From Rachycentron canadum (taxonomy: Eukaryota > Chordata > Actinopteri > Carangiformes > Rachycentridae), in contig CM076659.1 of NCBI GenBank assembly GCA_038496675.1, forward strand, positions 2,950,754 through 3,014,753: a stretch of DNA of 64,000 bases, in the 5' to 3' direction. Under the pieces are notes generated by a model. That model saw nothing but the letters and a program-made list of their open reading frames with translations. It was not told the origin of the DNA and searched no databases. The stretch's first letter is position 1; each line of letters starts with the position of its first letter. Shown here piece by piece: positions 10,875 through 23,700 of this stretch. A program made the translations under genes and the position numbers.

Positions 10875-13800
10875 ACATAACAGTTCCTAGTTGGTGCCTC
10901 AGCCTAAAGACCAAGATGCCCCTGTTCTTCCTGTTTTACTGACCGGAGTCTAAAGGCGCCGTATAAAGTTTTTTTTTATATCACCTTTTTATTGCTAATT
11001 TCTTTAAAGATAATGTATCATAGCCTTTTCTTTGTCTCTTTGAAAAATAAGCAGCAGAGCAGTAAACAGCTTCCAATTTCAATTAATGTAAATGTAGAAA
11101 TGTTAATACAAGAAGAAAAAAAAAAATATATATATATATATATAAAAAAACATATTGAAGAAAAAGGGAAAAGGTGCTTGTATAAACAAAACTGTTTTTT
11201 TTATTTATCATTTGTCCAGTATTTTTTATTGTAAATGTTATTTTAAATAAATGTCGTGACCTCAGTAACCTTTAAGTGAAGTGTTGGACTTTTTTTTTTG
11301 TTTTAGAAAGTTTTACGTGCAGATTCTTATTCACTGTCTGTAGAATTCACATGTTGTGTTTGATTTCAAGTGGCACCACTTTGTGGAGCTGTTGCAGTGG
11401 TTTTTATACATGATACCAGGTAACTACAGTTATTGCAGTTGCATGAATAAACTTTGTCTAACCGTTCTCTGGTGTCGAGGATAGACCTTAATTTTCTGGA
11501 TATACGGGGGGTGGACACCGGTTACTGGCAGCTGTGTGGAGTTTAACACCCCCATAACAAACAGCTACTGTAGCGTAATCTCCTGGCTTCACTCCTCCCT
11601 CTCCATCCTCGTCCCTGCTCCCTGGTCCTTTGCCCACCATGCCTTCCCCAGCTGTCCTCTTCTCTCTCCACTGAAGGAGGGAGGAGGAGGTGTGGAGGGA
11701 GAGAGGGAGCTGGCGGGCTTCAGCCCAGCCTGCCTGCCTGGCTGTTGTGTTGGAGCCTTGATCTTACAGACTGCAGCAGCAGCCTCTTAGGCCCCTCATA
11801 ATCCACTGGATTGTTGCATTAAAACCATCACATGATTCTTTGCTCCCTTGCAGTTGTACCGTGTTGCGTCACCATTAGAGCAAGCTATAAATAACAAAGA
11901 AGGGGCTGCGGGGGAGGGAGGGGGGAGATACGGGGGAGGACTGTCAAACACATGGAACAACACAGACTGGCAGCTACTGGCTCCCTCCGAAGCCAACACA
12001 CAGCCTTTAGTTAGAGAAGGCAGTAATATTCACACTTACCTGACTCAGTCTTTGGCATGCATCACAATACTCACAAAGGATTTGATGCATGAAGAAATTC
12101 AATAGCGCAGCAGGGGCCAATGGCTGTGACGAGAAAACAAGTTAAAGGAAACATTCAGACGTGTCACTCACCGAGACGTCAAAGTCTTTTTCCACAATGA
12201 GAAGCCACCCCGGATTGTCACATCATAGACTGAATTTCAGGTGCGGCTGCGTCGACAGTAAGCCACTGTGAAATAGCAGGATGGGGCTGAGCTTGGTAAA
12301 ATAGGTTGGGGGTTTTTTGTTCATTACTTTCATGTACTTAGAGAGGGGATGTAAGTCTTCAGAGGTCTTCTTTGGGGGAGAAGCTGAGCGATAGTGATTG
12401 GCTGGAAGACAACCTCCTCACAGGAGGACGCACACTGAGGCAAAACACAGCTACAACAACCAAATAAACCAATATAGCTGTTTTTGTTTTCCCGTGTTCG
12501 CAGCCCCTCTGCTCTGGATTAGCATACATCCTACCCTTTGCCCGCCAGGCAAACAACTCCACTACAAGTCTGTGTAAGGAAAAACCTGCTGTTCCCTCCA
12601 AGTGAATAATGCAGGATGACAGAGGAACATGCTTCATAGACGTATGTACAACACCATCAATTACTGCATCGCTCTGACTGCATCCTCAATATCGCTACAT
12701 TCAGACTGCGGAGAGGTGCAGGTGCACCATTATTTCTTCTATCAATGATGGATGATGTTGAAAAGGGGGACTCGTACTGACAAACTCACATCACAGCTTT
12801 TTAGTCTGTTTTGGTTTTCCTGCAGCTTTGCTCTCTTCAAACCTCTTTTCCACCCGGTGAAGCAGCTTTGTTAGCAAATTTAAGAACCACGTCTTTTTTT
12901 TGGGGAGAGGGTGGAGACCAAAACAGAGCTAAAAGGAGCGTGATTGTTGGTCTTGCAATCATCGGATGGAAAAAAGAAAAAAAATCTAAGAGTGTTTTCT
13001 AATTTTAAAGAAGCATAAACTACGTGGTTTTGCTTTGTGTCTCCAGGACATGGAAATGATCACTTTTATTATTATCACTCATGGTGGGATTACAAAAGAA
13101 AAGAATAGGTGTTATAATAACATAATAACATCAACAATGGCTCTGTTCTATTCAGGTGTCCCAGTAAACCATCCCAGCCCATTGACCCTCTAACCCTAAC
13201 CCCTGAATTGGGACAGAGGCGATGACACCCATTGCAATTCAGCCAAAATCAACTTTACTTTTAACTGAGCTTTTCTTTCTGTTACATGTCAAAATGTCTT
13301 CTGTGAAAATTATTACAAAACTTGTATCACTGAATCATTTTTGCTGCTTAGGTACACGTTTGTGTTATTTACAGTAACATTTAAAATGAATGAATGAATG
13401 ATAGCTGCCAGGTAAATATAGCAGAGCGTAAAGAATAGGAAATAAGCTCCTTCAGAACGTCTGTCGTCACATTAAATGGAGATAAGTTCAGTACAAAGGC
13501 CTATAATCGTCCTGTGAGTTAGTGATTTTCTTCTACAAAGGGTCACATTTTAAAACAAGGTCAGAATGGCAGCAGAGGCCGAGACATCTTGACATTAATG
13601 GCAGATGTTTGTCATGAGGATGGATGTTCAATACGCAAGTGTTCACGTCATCAGGGCAACTGAATGATCACTGGGTTGAAACTCTGCATTGATAATATAA
13701 CTCATCCATTAAATCTCTGTTACACTAAACAGTTGATTCTGGCTGATGAGGCCTTAGTTCAAAAAAGTCAGTGTCAGGAAGTGATGAAGCTTTTCAGACA

Positions 13801-15424
13801 ATACAAGTTGGATTTTGACATAAACACTACGTGGAACCTGTGACTCCTGTAACTCTGATAAGATCCCAGTGTGATCCTACATTTCCCATAATTCAGCTCG
13901 ACAGCTTCTTTAAGTTGACCCTCGCTGCCCCGTGAATGCACGTGGCTTTCAAGCTCCACGCCGAGATGATGACATCACTCTGACATCATCAGGGTATTTT
14001 CTCCTCCACAGTGTTAATAAAAGCGTTTGCACAGGCCCCGAGATGAGAATACTGATGTAGAAAATCAGTGACTCAAGTAGTTCAGGATGCGTTTAGCTAC
14101 TTTCCACTGCTGCAGTAGCCTCAAACACTCAATCAGTCTCACGCACACACCCATTAGAAATGCAGCTTCCAAGAAACCAAGTGATGCTATCTAATAAGAA
14201 GTTTTGCCCACCTCTTTCTGTCTGCTCTTCCTCTTTGATCTCTCCACCTCTCCACCCTCCACTCTCTGTTTCTTTCTTCCCATAAGCCTCAAACTATCCC
14301 TTCAACAGCCCCCCTCCCTCCCCGCAGCTCTGCCTCGCTCTCCTGCCCGGCGAGTGTCGTGCATGTTATTTAAGTCAAGGACGGCATTAGCATGACGATC
14401 ACAGCCCTCTATCACCAGTCTTGTCTGCCAAGGCTGGAGCTGGAGGAGCAGAGCTTTGTTATTAGGGAGGAGAGAAAGAGAGAGAAGCTAAACATGTGGG
14501 GAGGAAAAAGAGAGATGGAGCTGGAGGCACAGGAGACAGGAAGTCTATATGAAATCAAAGATGATTTGTGATTATTTTAGACAAAGCATACATGTGGGCT
14601 TCAAAGAAAAACAGCCCATTTACGGTGCCATTTGCTGTCGGGTTGTTCTACACACTTGAAGAAAGCCTGCTCCTTCCTGTCAACGAAAGACAAAACCACA
14701 AGTGTCAAGAGATGAGGCCAAGAAAGAGACTCATATATATATACATATATACCTGTATGAAACCCTCAGCAAAGTCACATCAGGCTTGTGAATCCCTGCT
14801 TATTATCCCCGATCTGAGTGCTCATGTCTGCCCGCAGGAAGAAAAAAAAAACATTCAACATATTGTCTTCTTAGTAACAGGCCTGCATTTTAATAGGCAC
14901 ACTCACTTCATCTCCCCCTTCTCTCTATTTACAAACCTATTTATTACAACAGGAAATTAAAACACAGTTAATTGTATCATAAACACACATCTGTGTTACT
15001 AAAACCAGATTAATTTTTAATGAAACAGATGTCGTCCCGGGCCAATTTCTCCCTTCGCCAACCGCCGAGTTCAACCTACCACAGCCTGCAGTCTGACAAC
15101 CACACGGTGAAGCAGCCTTTTCCTTTACTGACTCAGCTGTGGTGTCTTTTGGCTCAAAAGACACACCTGGTTATTAAAGCCATTGTAGCCTTTTACTCAT
15201 TATTGATATAATCAGTGCAGCTCATTTGGCTCTGCAGCACACACGGCCATTCTGCTGGCTTCGGACGCCCATGACTCACCTTTGATGGACACCCTGCAGT
15301 ACTCGTGTTCAGTCTGGGTCCTCACGGCAGACAGGGAAGGAGAGATGGGGTCTGACATTTCACATGGCTTTCAGTCAGACGAATAATCTGATGGTCGGGA
15401 GAAAGGGGGGAGGAGGGTGGAGGG
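10875..15424. other. Intergenic DNA, no gene seen
   Basis: AT-rich and T-rich tracts near 10970-11300 include a TA run at about 11125-11144. A C/T-rich stretch lies at 14215-14340 and a TA-rich run near 14731-14752. Open frames here are short and not gene-like. Confidence 0.5.
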
Positions 15425-15454
15425 GAGAGAGAAAGAGAGAGAGAGAGAGAGAGA
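15425..15454. repeat. (GA)n simple repeat
   Basis: Near-perfect GA dinucleotide run within a purine-rich block (15400-15480). Confidence 0.9.
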
Positions 15455-15661
15455 CGTGGCCTTGGAGAGAAAAAAAAAATCCAGCTGAATATTAAAGGCA
15501 CTCAGGTGTTTCATGGCCTGTCAAACCTGGGTGACACACAGAAGACACACTGTCTCATTTCCTGGGTGATGTGTGCACATGTGGATGCCTGTGCATGTAT
15601 GTGTACACGGTCCAGGCACACACAACACACACACACACCACAGTGGCAGTCAAGCCTGCTA

Positions 15662-15716
15662 TCATTTGAATTCCTCCCCTGTGGTGGCTCCGTAAGACAT
15701 CTCAATCTCCATCAGG
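15662..15716 (-). other. Candidate terminal coding exon (unproven)
   Basis: On the minus strand a pyrimidine-rich tract and ACAG acceptor (15717-15720) precede 55 nt that read, after one split base, LMEIEMSYGATTGEEFK and a TGA stop at 15664-15662. The acceptor phase would fit joining to adgra1 exon 3 or exon 4, giving a shortened receptor. The peptide is not recognised from any family and the exon is short, so chance is a serious alternative. Confidence 0.25.
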
Positions 15717-15757
15717 CTGTCAGAAGAAATAAACACAGTACATTGAGAAGTGAGAGG

Positions 15758-15796
15758 AAAAAAAAAAACAAAAAACAAAAAAAAAACAAAAAAAAC
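15758..15796. repeat. A-rich simple repeat
   Basis: Runs of A broken by single C residues. Confidence 0.85.
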
Positions 15797-15904
15797 AGGC
15801 TTTTTCTTTCTCACATCCATCGTCATGTAAGTTAAATGCCTTCTCTGCTCACGCACACGCACACAGCAGGCAGACAAACACAAGCCAAAGATGCTCTCAT
15901 CCGT

Positions 15905-18794
15905 TGCATGGTGAAAAAATACATTTATTGGAATCTGTGTCAATGTAGAAAAAAGTGAAAACTGGCTTTAGGTTTTGTCACAGTACCACAGGTGAATATT
16001 CCAGCAGCCGTCTGGTGAGCCGAAACTAAGTCAGCAAGCTCATTTAGGGCAGTACATCTGCTACTGATGACAACAGAAAAGGTGGCCTACGGTGGCCTAT
16101 GGTACCAAGCACGTCGCCTTGCACAGACACTGAAAAAGCTCAGGCTGCTCCTAGAACACACCACCAGCAAATACACATGTTGTACAGCAATTAACCTAGA
16201 CCAATATTCTCTCAGTTTGATGTGGGTTTTGCCAGATTTCAAACGTTTTTGTTGTGATACTGTTACAAATCCCTTTCCAATAACTATAAAGTCAGGGCCA
16301 CTGACTGCCGGCTCAACGGAGCCTGTATTGTGTGATCAATTGCGGGCCACGGTTTTATAACTCATAAGTTGGGCCCATAATATCCCATTTTGTCCCAGAC
16401 CCTGGAAATAACTCCACTGGTCCCCGTGCGAAGCTCTGAGGTTCATGCATCATCTTTGATGTCTACCAGGGCCTCCTTTCACTACTCGGGGCCTGCCGTC
16501 TAAAGGAAGGGAGTATCACATTAATATTTCTCTTTTCTCTGCAGAAGTCACTTTTAAAATTCAAATATCTCTGTCTGAACAAACGTTTCTATAATAAACA
16601 TACTGCAAGTGACAAGTTCTATTCTGGCAGGCCAAATGTTATTATGTGTAGTGCATCTCTATTTCTGATATGACAGGATAAGTCTCACAACACATGGCGA
16701 GTCTGCATACTTTATGAAATCAACTCAAATCGCAACAGAAAAAATGCATTTGAAAACAAAACAGACATTTCTAAACTCAGATACTGAGCATTAACATTGA
16801 GAGGTCAGTTTTTTTTCCCCATACAACTTTCTTTACATATAGACTTATTTTATTCTTAAATATCTTAAATCTCATATAAAATAATTCATCAGAAACCAAT
16901 TCTATTTACACGGACGAGAGTGCACAAGATGGGTAAAGAGATGGTGTGCATGCTGAGCTAGAGCAGGGCTTTGCTGTGAGGTTATATGCGCCACTTGGAT
17001 GTATTTTTTTTTTTTTTTTTTTGTACAGTTTGGCTTTTTCTGATGAAATGAATGACAGGTTTTGTGTGGAGCATCACACTCAATGTCATCCTTTAGAAAA
17101 CAAACAAGTGCTTCTGAACCAATACAGAGTCGTCTCAATTCTTCAAAGAGAATGTGACCTTCATGGCCCCCCCAAAAAAAAAAAAAAAGAAAGAAACAAA
17201 AACAAAAGAACCCAAACAGGATCCATACTTCAACCTCTCTCCTGACACAAGTTATCTACCAAAGCAGAACTGGGGGCATTGTGATTTTTCTGGACTGGAT
17301 TCTAGGATGACCCTCAGCTTAATGTATTGTTAAATGGAGATTAGCAGAGGGAAATAGTACAGTATTTGTTGGGAGCTAGGCTTAATCCAAGAGTGTGTCC
17401 AAAATGATATATGGCGAGCTGCAGCAGTTTTATCGGGTCAAGGCAAATAATATGTTCATGGACGGGCATTCAGTAACACTGCTAAAATATAGCTACGTAC
17501 AACAAGGCATGCATGCTTTGAGGCTCTTATGAGACAAAATTAAAAATAGATAAAATATAAAGGGATTGCATTTGCATTGACTTCTGCCATGTGTCATTTT
17601 GTGGCTTTAGCCAATGGTGGGTGAGGTCGGCTGAAATGTTTTACTAGCTCAGGGAAAATAAGAGGGCATCGGTCACAGGGAGTTTTCCCCAAAGTGACAT
17701 TTAAGCAGCTTATTGTTGCTTCTATAATCACATTCACACTCTCTTTTTTACTAAAATGTCCGAGTGTTTGATTTTACAAAGAACGTCACGTGTAGCGTGT
17801 GTGAGCTGAAGCTGGAAAGAGTAAAAAATCTTAAAAGGAAAAGAAAGAAAAACCCGCACGCTAAGTTTGGCAATGAATTCGCTGTGAGGACCCGGCTCTG
17901 TGTGGCACAGTGTTAAGAGAGAGAGAGAGGGAAAAAAAAGAAAAAAGAAAGGTGCTGGCTCCGGTGGCACCAGCTCTCTGTTCACAATGGCCACACTGTT
18001 GTTATTTAGTTCTCTCCAGAAAAAAAACAAAAAAACAAAGGAAACACAACAGTGAAGACATCATACAGACAGCACGATCAATACCGACCTGGAAGAAGAT
18101 GCTTAATTTCACCTCTTTTTTTTTTTTTTTTTTTTTTCCAGTTGCTTTAAATTTTCACAACTTCACTGGCATCCACGCATCTCTGGCAAGCGACAGCATC
18201 TTTGTATATTATTTAGAAAATCTCTAATAGATATTCACAGTTGCTTGACTGAATGGCAGAAAATACCCATGAAGTCTAAAATTGCTGGTTTAGTCGTCTA
18301 AAACATGGATGCCAAGAGTTCTTTAAAGTACTGGAGGTTCACCGTCATCGTAGACTATTTGATGGATTCAGATTCAAAGTGTAAAAAAATCTTGCAGCGT
18401 GTTGCCTTTGAGCACGAACACACATATTCATACATACAACCATTCATTTTCTTGTATATATATAGAGATCTGTAGTAATATGGAACAATGGAAATACCTT
18501 AAATTACATCTGATGGGAATGATGTGACACATATTCCACAAATTCTTCTCCATGGCAGAGATTCTGTTCTGTGGATGGAGCGTTTACATGAGAGCAGATT
18601 TCTGTACAGTAAAACAGCACACATAAAAACATGAGGACATTAAGAAAAAAAATATCCCACGCTGATTGTGATGTTTAAAATGTTATTCAATTCATTTTTT
18701 TTTCTTTTTTTAATTCTAGAAAGGGAGGCGAGGGTTTATTTTTGGCGGGACGCGGCAGGGGTGCTGCCCATCTCCCCTGCTTTTCCTTCCCACA
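15905..18794 (-). other. adgra1: Probable adgra1 3'UTR (extent inferred)
   Basis: This is the minus-strand sequence downstream of the adgra1 stop codon. It carries no interspersed repeat recognised here, unlike the flanking intergenic DNA, and has several A/T runs (T runs at 17004-17022 and 18116-18137). On the transcript strand AATAAA occurs at 18740-18735, 16853-16848 and 15929-15924; the last is followed by a U-rich stretch and would give a 3'UTR of about 2.9 kb. Which signal is used cannot be told from sequence. Confidence 0.45.
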
Positions 18795-20223
18795 CTACAC
18801 AGTAGTTTCATTCTTCCAGGGTCCAGTGCGTATATTCCCCGTGCTGTCCGAGGTGTACAGGAGTCCCTCGGTCAGGCCCCCTTTTAGAATCCCATTCTGA
18901 TTGGGTGGGTTCTGGGGGTAGGATTGTCTGCGCGGGGCGTGCATCTCCAGATGGTGATGTGTGGCCATCGGGTCCTCCTCGGCCACTTTGCCGCAGCCAC
19001 ACAGGAAGATGCCCGTGTCGCCTGCCTCTGCCGGGCACAGCGAAGGGAGGAGGTCTGCCTTGGCACAGCAGATGTGCCGGTGGCAGGGGTTATGGCATGC
19101 CAGGGCCTCGTGTGTGGTGGCTGCAGCAGCGTGGCATGTGTGATGCCCATCATGGTGGCCTTCATGGGCCAGATGTGGACAGATGTGGGCATGACGCTCA
19201 TGTGTGCTGTGGGGGCTGTCAGTGTGTGAGCTGTGCACGCTGCCTCCGTCCACGCTGGAGGGGATGTGATAGGCGTACTCCCTCTCGCCCCCTGCTCCGC
19301 AAGTGCCGGCGCCAGACCTGCGGCTGAGGTGACGGCCTTTAGTCCTGGTGCTGCTCTTTAGGCAGGGGTGTAACTGGATGCCCGGCCTGTAACCCTCGGG
19401 GTCAGCGTGGAGCAGTACGTGAGTTGCCGCAGGCTCCTCTTCCATCAGCTGCTGACTATGCAGAGCGGCGCAGCATGGCGTCACCGGTGCCAGACAGGTC
19501 ACATGATTTTGTGAGGAGGGAAGGGTGGCGTGTTTACAGTGACTTAAGCTGCCATGACTACAGCTCAGCGGTGCTTTTCCTTGACATGGCGAGTCATGGT
19601 GGCAGTGGCTGTGACCGTGGCCGTGTCCGGGAGTATCTCCGTTCACGTTGACCTTGGGCCGCGGTTGAACAGGCCCATGGGCGCCAGAGCAGCCGTTGGC
19701 TCGTCTTCCGGGACAACAGGAGCACCAGCAATGCCAGACATCATCACGCTTGGCACAATGATGGATGAGGATGAAGAGGCCGAGGGTGACGGAGAAGGCA
19801 CCGTAGAGGCAGCTGAAGATCATATCCAGAAAGTGGCCCTGCGACACAGCCAGAGCGCCGAAGGTCCAGGTGGCCAAGAACAGGAAAAGGGTGAAGGCTG
19901 CGGTTCTTAACTGCGCCTTGAAGGAGTGCTCATTGGCCAGCAGTGCAGGGTTGATGGGGACGCCAGGGCAGCCTGCGGGGCAGTGGCTCCCACTGGGTGG
20001 AGCCGTCAGGGCGCCGGGCTCAGCTCCCTGATGACAGTGGGTGGGCACGTCGACCGCCGCCAGCCTCTGCTGCTCCTCTGTCAGCTGCTTCAGCTCATAC
20101 TTCTTTTCAGGGTGTTGCCGCAGCTGGATGAAGGTACAGAGGAAGTAGATGCAGGTCACCAGGACGATGAAGGCCACGGGGCCAAAGAAGGCTCCCAGGC
20201 TGGGCTCCCAGGCCATCCAGCAG
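18795..20223 (-). CDS. adgra1: ADGRA1 last coding exon: ECL2 cysteine, TM5-TM7 and long cytoplasmic tail
   Basis: The TTGCAG acceptor at 20224-20229 opens residues 166-640 of the assembled protein (numbered from the Asp that begins the 43163 exon). It starts CWMAWEPSLGAFFGP; Cys166 is the extracellular-loop-2 cysteine of the adhesion GPCR fold. TM5 is about 174-199, TM6 about 269-291 (TAAFTLFLFLATWTFGALAV) and TM7 about 296-320 (FLDMIFSCLYGAFSVTLGLF). The intracellular tail of about 320 residues has two His/Cys-rich segments (363-421 and 497-593), the conserved EREYAYHIPSS block, and ends TGNIRTGPWKNETTV, which from memory is the ADGRA1 C-terminus with the class I PDZ ligand ETTV. The stop is TAG at 18797-18795. 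ADGRA1 is an orphan, mainly brain-expressed receptor of the ADGRA (GPR123/124/125) group. The tail is longer than in human (about 560 aa total there, from memory). Gene identity is very secure. Confidence 0.97.
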
Positions 20224-20621
20224 CTGCAACACACACAAACACCAGTATATTTCAATACTTTGATTCTGTCCAGTGGCGCCTGTACCTTTAAATTCACACC
20301 CATATATCCTGCAACACAACAACATCTAAGTTATTGTTGCTGTTTGCTCAACAGAGAAAAACTAATTCAAACACACATCCACCAAATGGAAATAAAAGCC
20401 TAAGGTGGAAGTGTGTGTATGTCTGTCAAAACATGTTGTTTATGGAAACACACATGCACACACATCGTTGTTTAAAAAAAAAACAAAAAAAAAATAAATA
20501 AAATGAAGGTTTATTTTTGGAAATAATTACAGCTAATGAGGAAAATGCTTTGTTGAGGTGTATAAAACGTCAACAGAGGCTGGAATTTAACCTTGAGAGC
20601 AGAAGCGGATGCAGGACTTAC
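20224..20621 (-). other. adgra1: adgra1 intron between exons 4 and 5 (398 bp)
   Basis: The smallest intron of the gene. It holds a CA-rich stretch next to the acceptor (about 20229-20240) and an A-rich run at 20474-20502. No other feature is seen. Confidence 0.9.
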
Positions 20622-20717
20622 TACGGTGCTTGCTCCCCGCTGCCATAGTTGTCTATATTGACGGCTGCTGTGACCCCGCAGATGATGAGGGGCACTCCAC
20701 CACTGACTAAATAAAAC
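20622..20717 (-). CDS. adgra1: ADGRA1 coding exon 4: TM4 and extracellular loop 2
   Basis: A CACAG acceptor and GTAAGT donor bound 96 nt. Joined in phase (one base completing Arg133, two bases of Tyr165 left over), it encodes FYLVSGGVPLIICGVTAAVN, which is TM4, followed by IDNYGSGEQAPY leading into the loop-2 cysteine of the next exon. The sequence closely follows human ADGRA1 in TM4 and diverges in the loop (human has a GTEDEDTAY-type loop, from memory). Both splice phases match the neighbouring exons, so the exon is secure. Confidence 0.96.
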
Positions 20718-23700
20718 CTGTGAGGTGAGAGGGGGACAAACAGAGGCAGAGAGAATAAGAAAGTATGGGGATATTTGGCATGTAAAGACATGTACAGATC
20801 TTGTATCTCACATCTGGATTACAACAGCACACAAATTCAAAGTATGACTTAGAAACGGCAAGAGAAAGATAATAGCCAAAAGACCCCAAACAGACAAAGT
20901 GACAGATGAGATTATAGACTTGTGCAATGGCCCCAAATAACCCTGCTTTTCCTCAACTAAAGGAACAAACGTGACACGAAGAAGCTGAAGTGTGGACGTG
21001 TTTGTCAGATATCCTCCCTCAAACAGGACCATCCCAAAATACCTCAACTCCAACGCGTGAACTTTTCAGTGTTTTGTTGGGGTTTTTTTCTCAATGTTTT
21101 TGTTTATGATCACACTCTGTGGGTGCGATCACACCGTCACTTTGTTTTCTTTGCACCAAATTAAAGTCAAAGTTTTACAAGGAAAACAAATTTGTTCCCG
21201 GTCGATGAAAGTGTTCGTCAGGACTCATTGCTGCAATTTACAGCGTCTGCTGCTCATGACGCGGTCGTGAACCGAAACCTGCATCTGAGCAGAGGTGGAT
21301 GGTAAATTTAAGCTCAGCTGGGTTTTGTACATACGCACCACCTTGCATTTACAGGTTGTATCCTCAAGTTAGTTGGAATTATTTTTCTCATACGGTGCAG
21401 TCTGCAGGTTTCTTGAAAGACAAACCAAGGAACAACCAACAGTTTCAACGACATTGGAGTCATTTGATGATTAAAGACCAGATCCAAGATCCAAAGAAAA
21501 ATATACCTTCAACTTTCCTCAACAAAAGTTGTAAATGTTAGGAAGATATGAACAAATGTAATCAAATTTATTTATTAGTAAATTAATTCAAAGAATTCAT
21601 AGACAATTTCTTATTTGTGGAATTTGTGTTTTTGCAAATCTGCTTTATATTTGTATTAAGTAAGATATTTTTGTGAGTTCACAAAGTTTTGCGTTGTGTT
21701 TGTGGAAGGTTTTTATATATACACAATATTTACAGATTATACATTTATGCATGAATTGTTGATCTGTCTGTCCACAACGGTTTCACTTCCAGCTCCTCGC
21801 CGGAAGAAGTTGCGGCAGCAGTTTCAACCTTTTCCCAGGATGAACCTCTGTATTTTGGCCAGAGCCCTTTGCGACAGTGCCCCTGCTGTGGTCCAACTGT
21901 AATGACTAAGGAACTACATTTTTCATACAGTGCTGCAGTGTGAACACAGCCTCAAGGCACTGATGCACATATACTTTTAGCTATGCCTTTGTGTGGGCAT
22001 CATGGTTGTGTTCATCCCCGGAAATTACTGCGATGCATCCACAAGATGCAATTAAGTGGTTTCGGTGGTGGCTGTACATCAGGATGTGAAGGTCAAAAGA
22101 GATCTTGATGTCAATGAGATTATCTAATTAAAAAAAGGTTATATGAGACTAGAAACAGAGTTAAAAAAAAACAACATTAATAGTTGTAGAAAGGAACTAA
22201 TAAGGCATGAGCTTAACAATACTACAGCATCCCCTCTTTACCCGGGAGGTTTGCTTTAATGCTGATGCCAAAACGTCAACGACTGGCAACGTTTACATTG
22301 TGCAAAACTGGCTGTTTCCTTAAGGATGATATTCTGAGGTAGGTATGTGAACGACGACATCTGCGTCACAGCAAATATATCACGAGCTTTAAGAATTTAA
22401 TGCACAAACAAAGCCGATGCTCAGCAGCTCTTTCTCTGCACTGTCCTTGTCCTCCTCCTCTGCACGTTTATCCACTATCCTATAAAACACTACGCTATTT
22501 CCTCTTGCTTTCAGTTCAATCTCAACCTCCGTCACTGCTCTAACCTTTACACCACTCCATCTTCCTCCATCTTCATCCTTGCTTTCCTCCTTTCCATCCC
22601 TTCTCTCTCTCCCAATCTGTCGTCCGTCACACAGCAGCCGTCCTAAAAATTCAATTACAATCAAGATGTTTGTCGGGGCTGGTTGGTGAGAGGTGGTTGG
22701 AGGGGAGGCAAAGGGGGGATGGTGGTATTACTGGCCTGTCACTGTCTATGAGTGGAACAGTTCCCTCAGGGGACCCTCCTCCAACAGAAAGCCATTTACA
22801 CAGCCGTCAGCCAGATAAGCATAAATGAGAAGAACTAGTGGATGTTAAAGCACCCTGTGCTTTATAACCGTCCTTCCTCTATATCTCCTCTAAGACAGCC
22901 TCCGTGTTTCTCCTACAGGCTTGTGCCCAAGAAAAAAACATGTCAACTACATGACAAAAATGTATAGCATGTGTTATCACAGTACGGTCCACATACTGTC
23001 TTGATCCTAAACAAAATGCTTCACAACACTCTTCTGTGAACACATAAATCTTGCACACCTTTACACACTTTTTTTGGTCCATTCTTCAAACTCTTAACAA
23101 AATGGCTGTGTATGCAGAGTCGTGCTTTTGAGCGAGTTTAGGAACAGTAATTATCTGATATAAATAGACCCTGAAGTGCCTTTTAGCCAGCAGCTACAGT
23201 GACCGCCCCCCACCTCCCTCCACCCCCCACCCTTGTTCCTCTGCTGATGCACTGTCCTCTGTTTGGTGACTATGGCCTGTCCTCTCTCTGGACCTGCTCC
23301 AGGATATACATAGCACAGCTAGGGAGACAAGTGATGGGCATAAAGCTCCAGCACAGGGCAAAGGCTTTAGGGCAAAACTGTGCAACTGCAATGTATGTTG
23401 TTAGACTAAAATCTGCATGCCTGAATGCCCTTTAATGAAGAAAGTAATCTTTTAGTATTATTTATGAAGCTGGCTGGTTAGCTTAGCTTATAATGGCTGG
23501 AATCAGGGTAAATTAACTACCCAGGCTCTTTCTGAACACAATTCACCACAAGGCCAACCCTAACCCTGACCACTGAGCTATCACATTTAATCTAACACAC
23601 AAAACTAAGATTAGCCACTCACTGGAAAAAAAATTGAATGATTGATTGACAAGACAGTTTTCTTGTGTATTTCCCAAACCGCTGGGTTATATTTGAGTAT

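Noticed and set aside
18905..19910. Several open frames on the plus strand opposite the adgra1 last exon (for example 18905-19327 and 19554-19910).
   Set aside because: They are antisense shadows of a GC- and His/Cys-rich coding exon; none has a recognisable domain.
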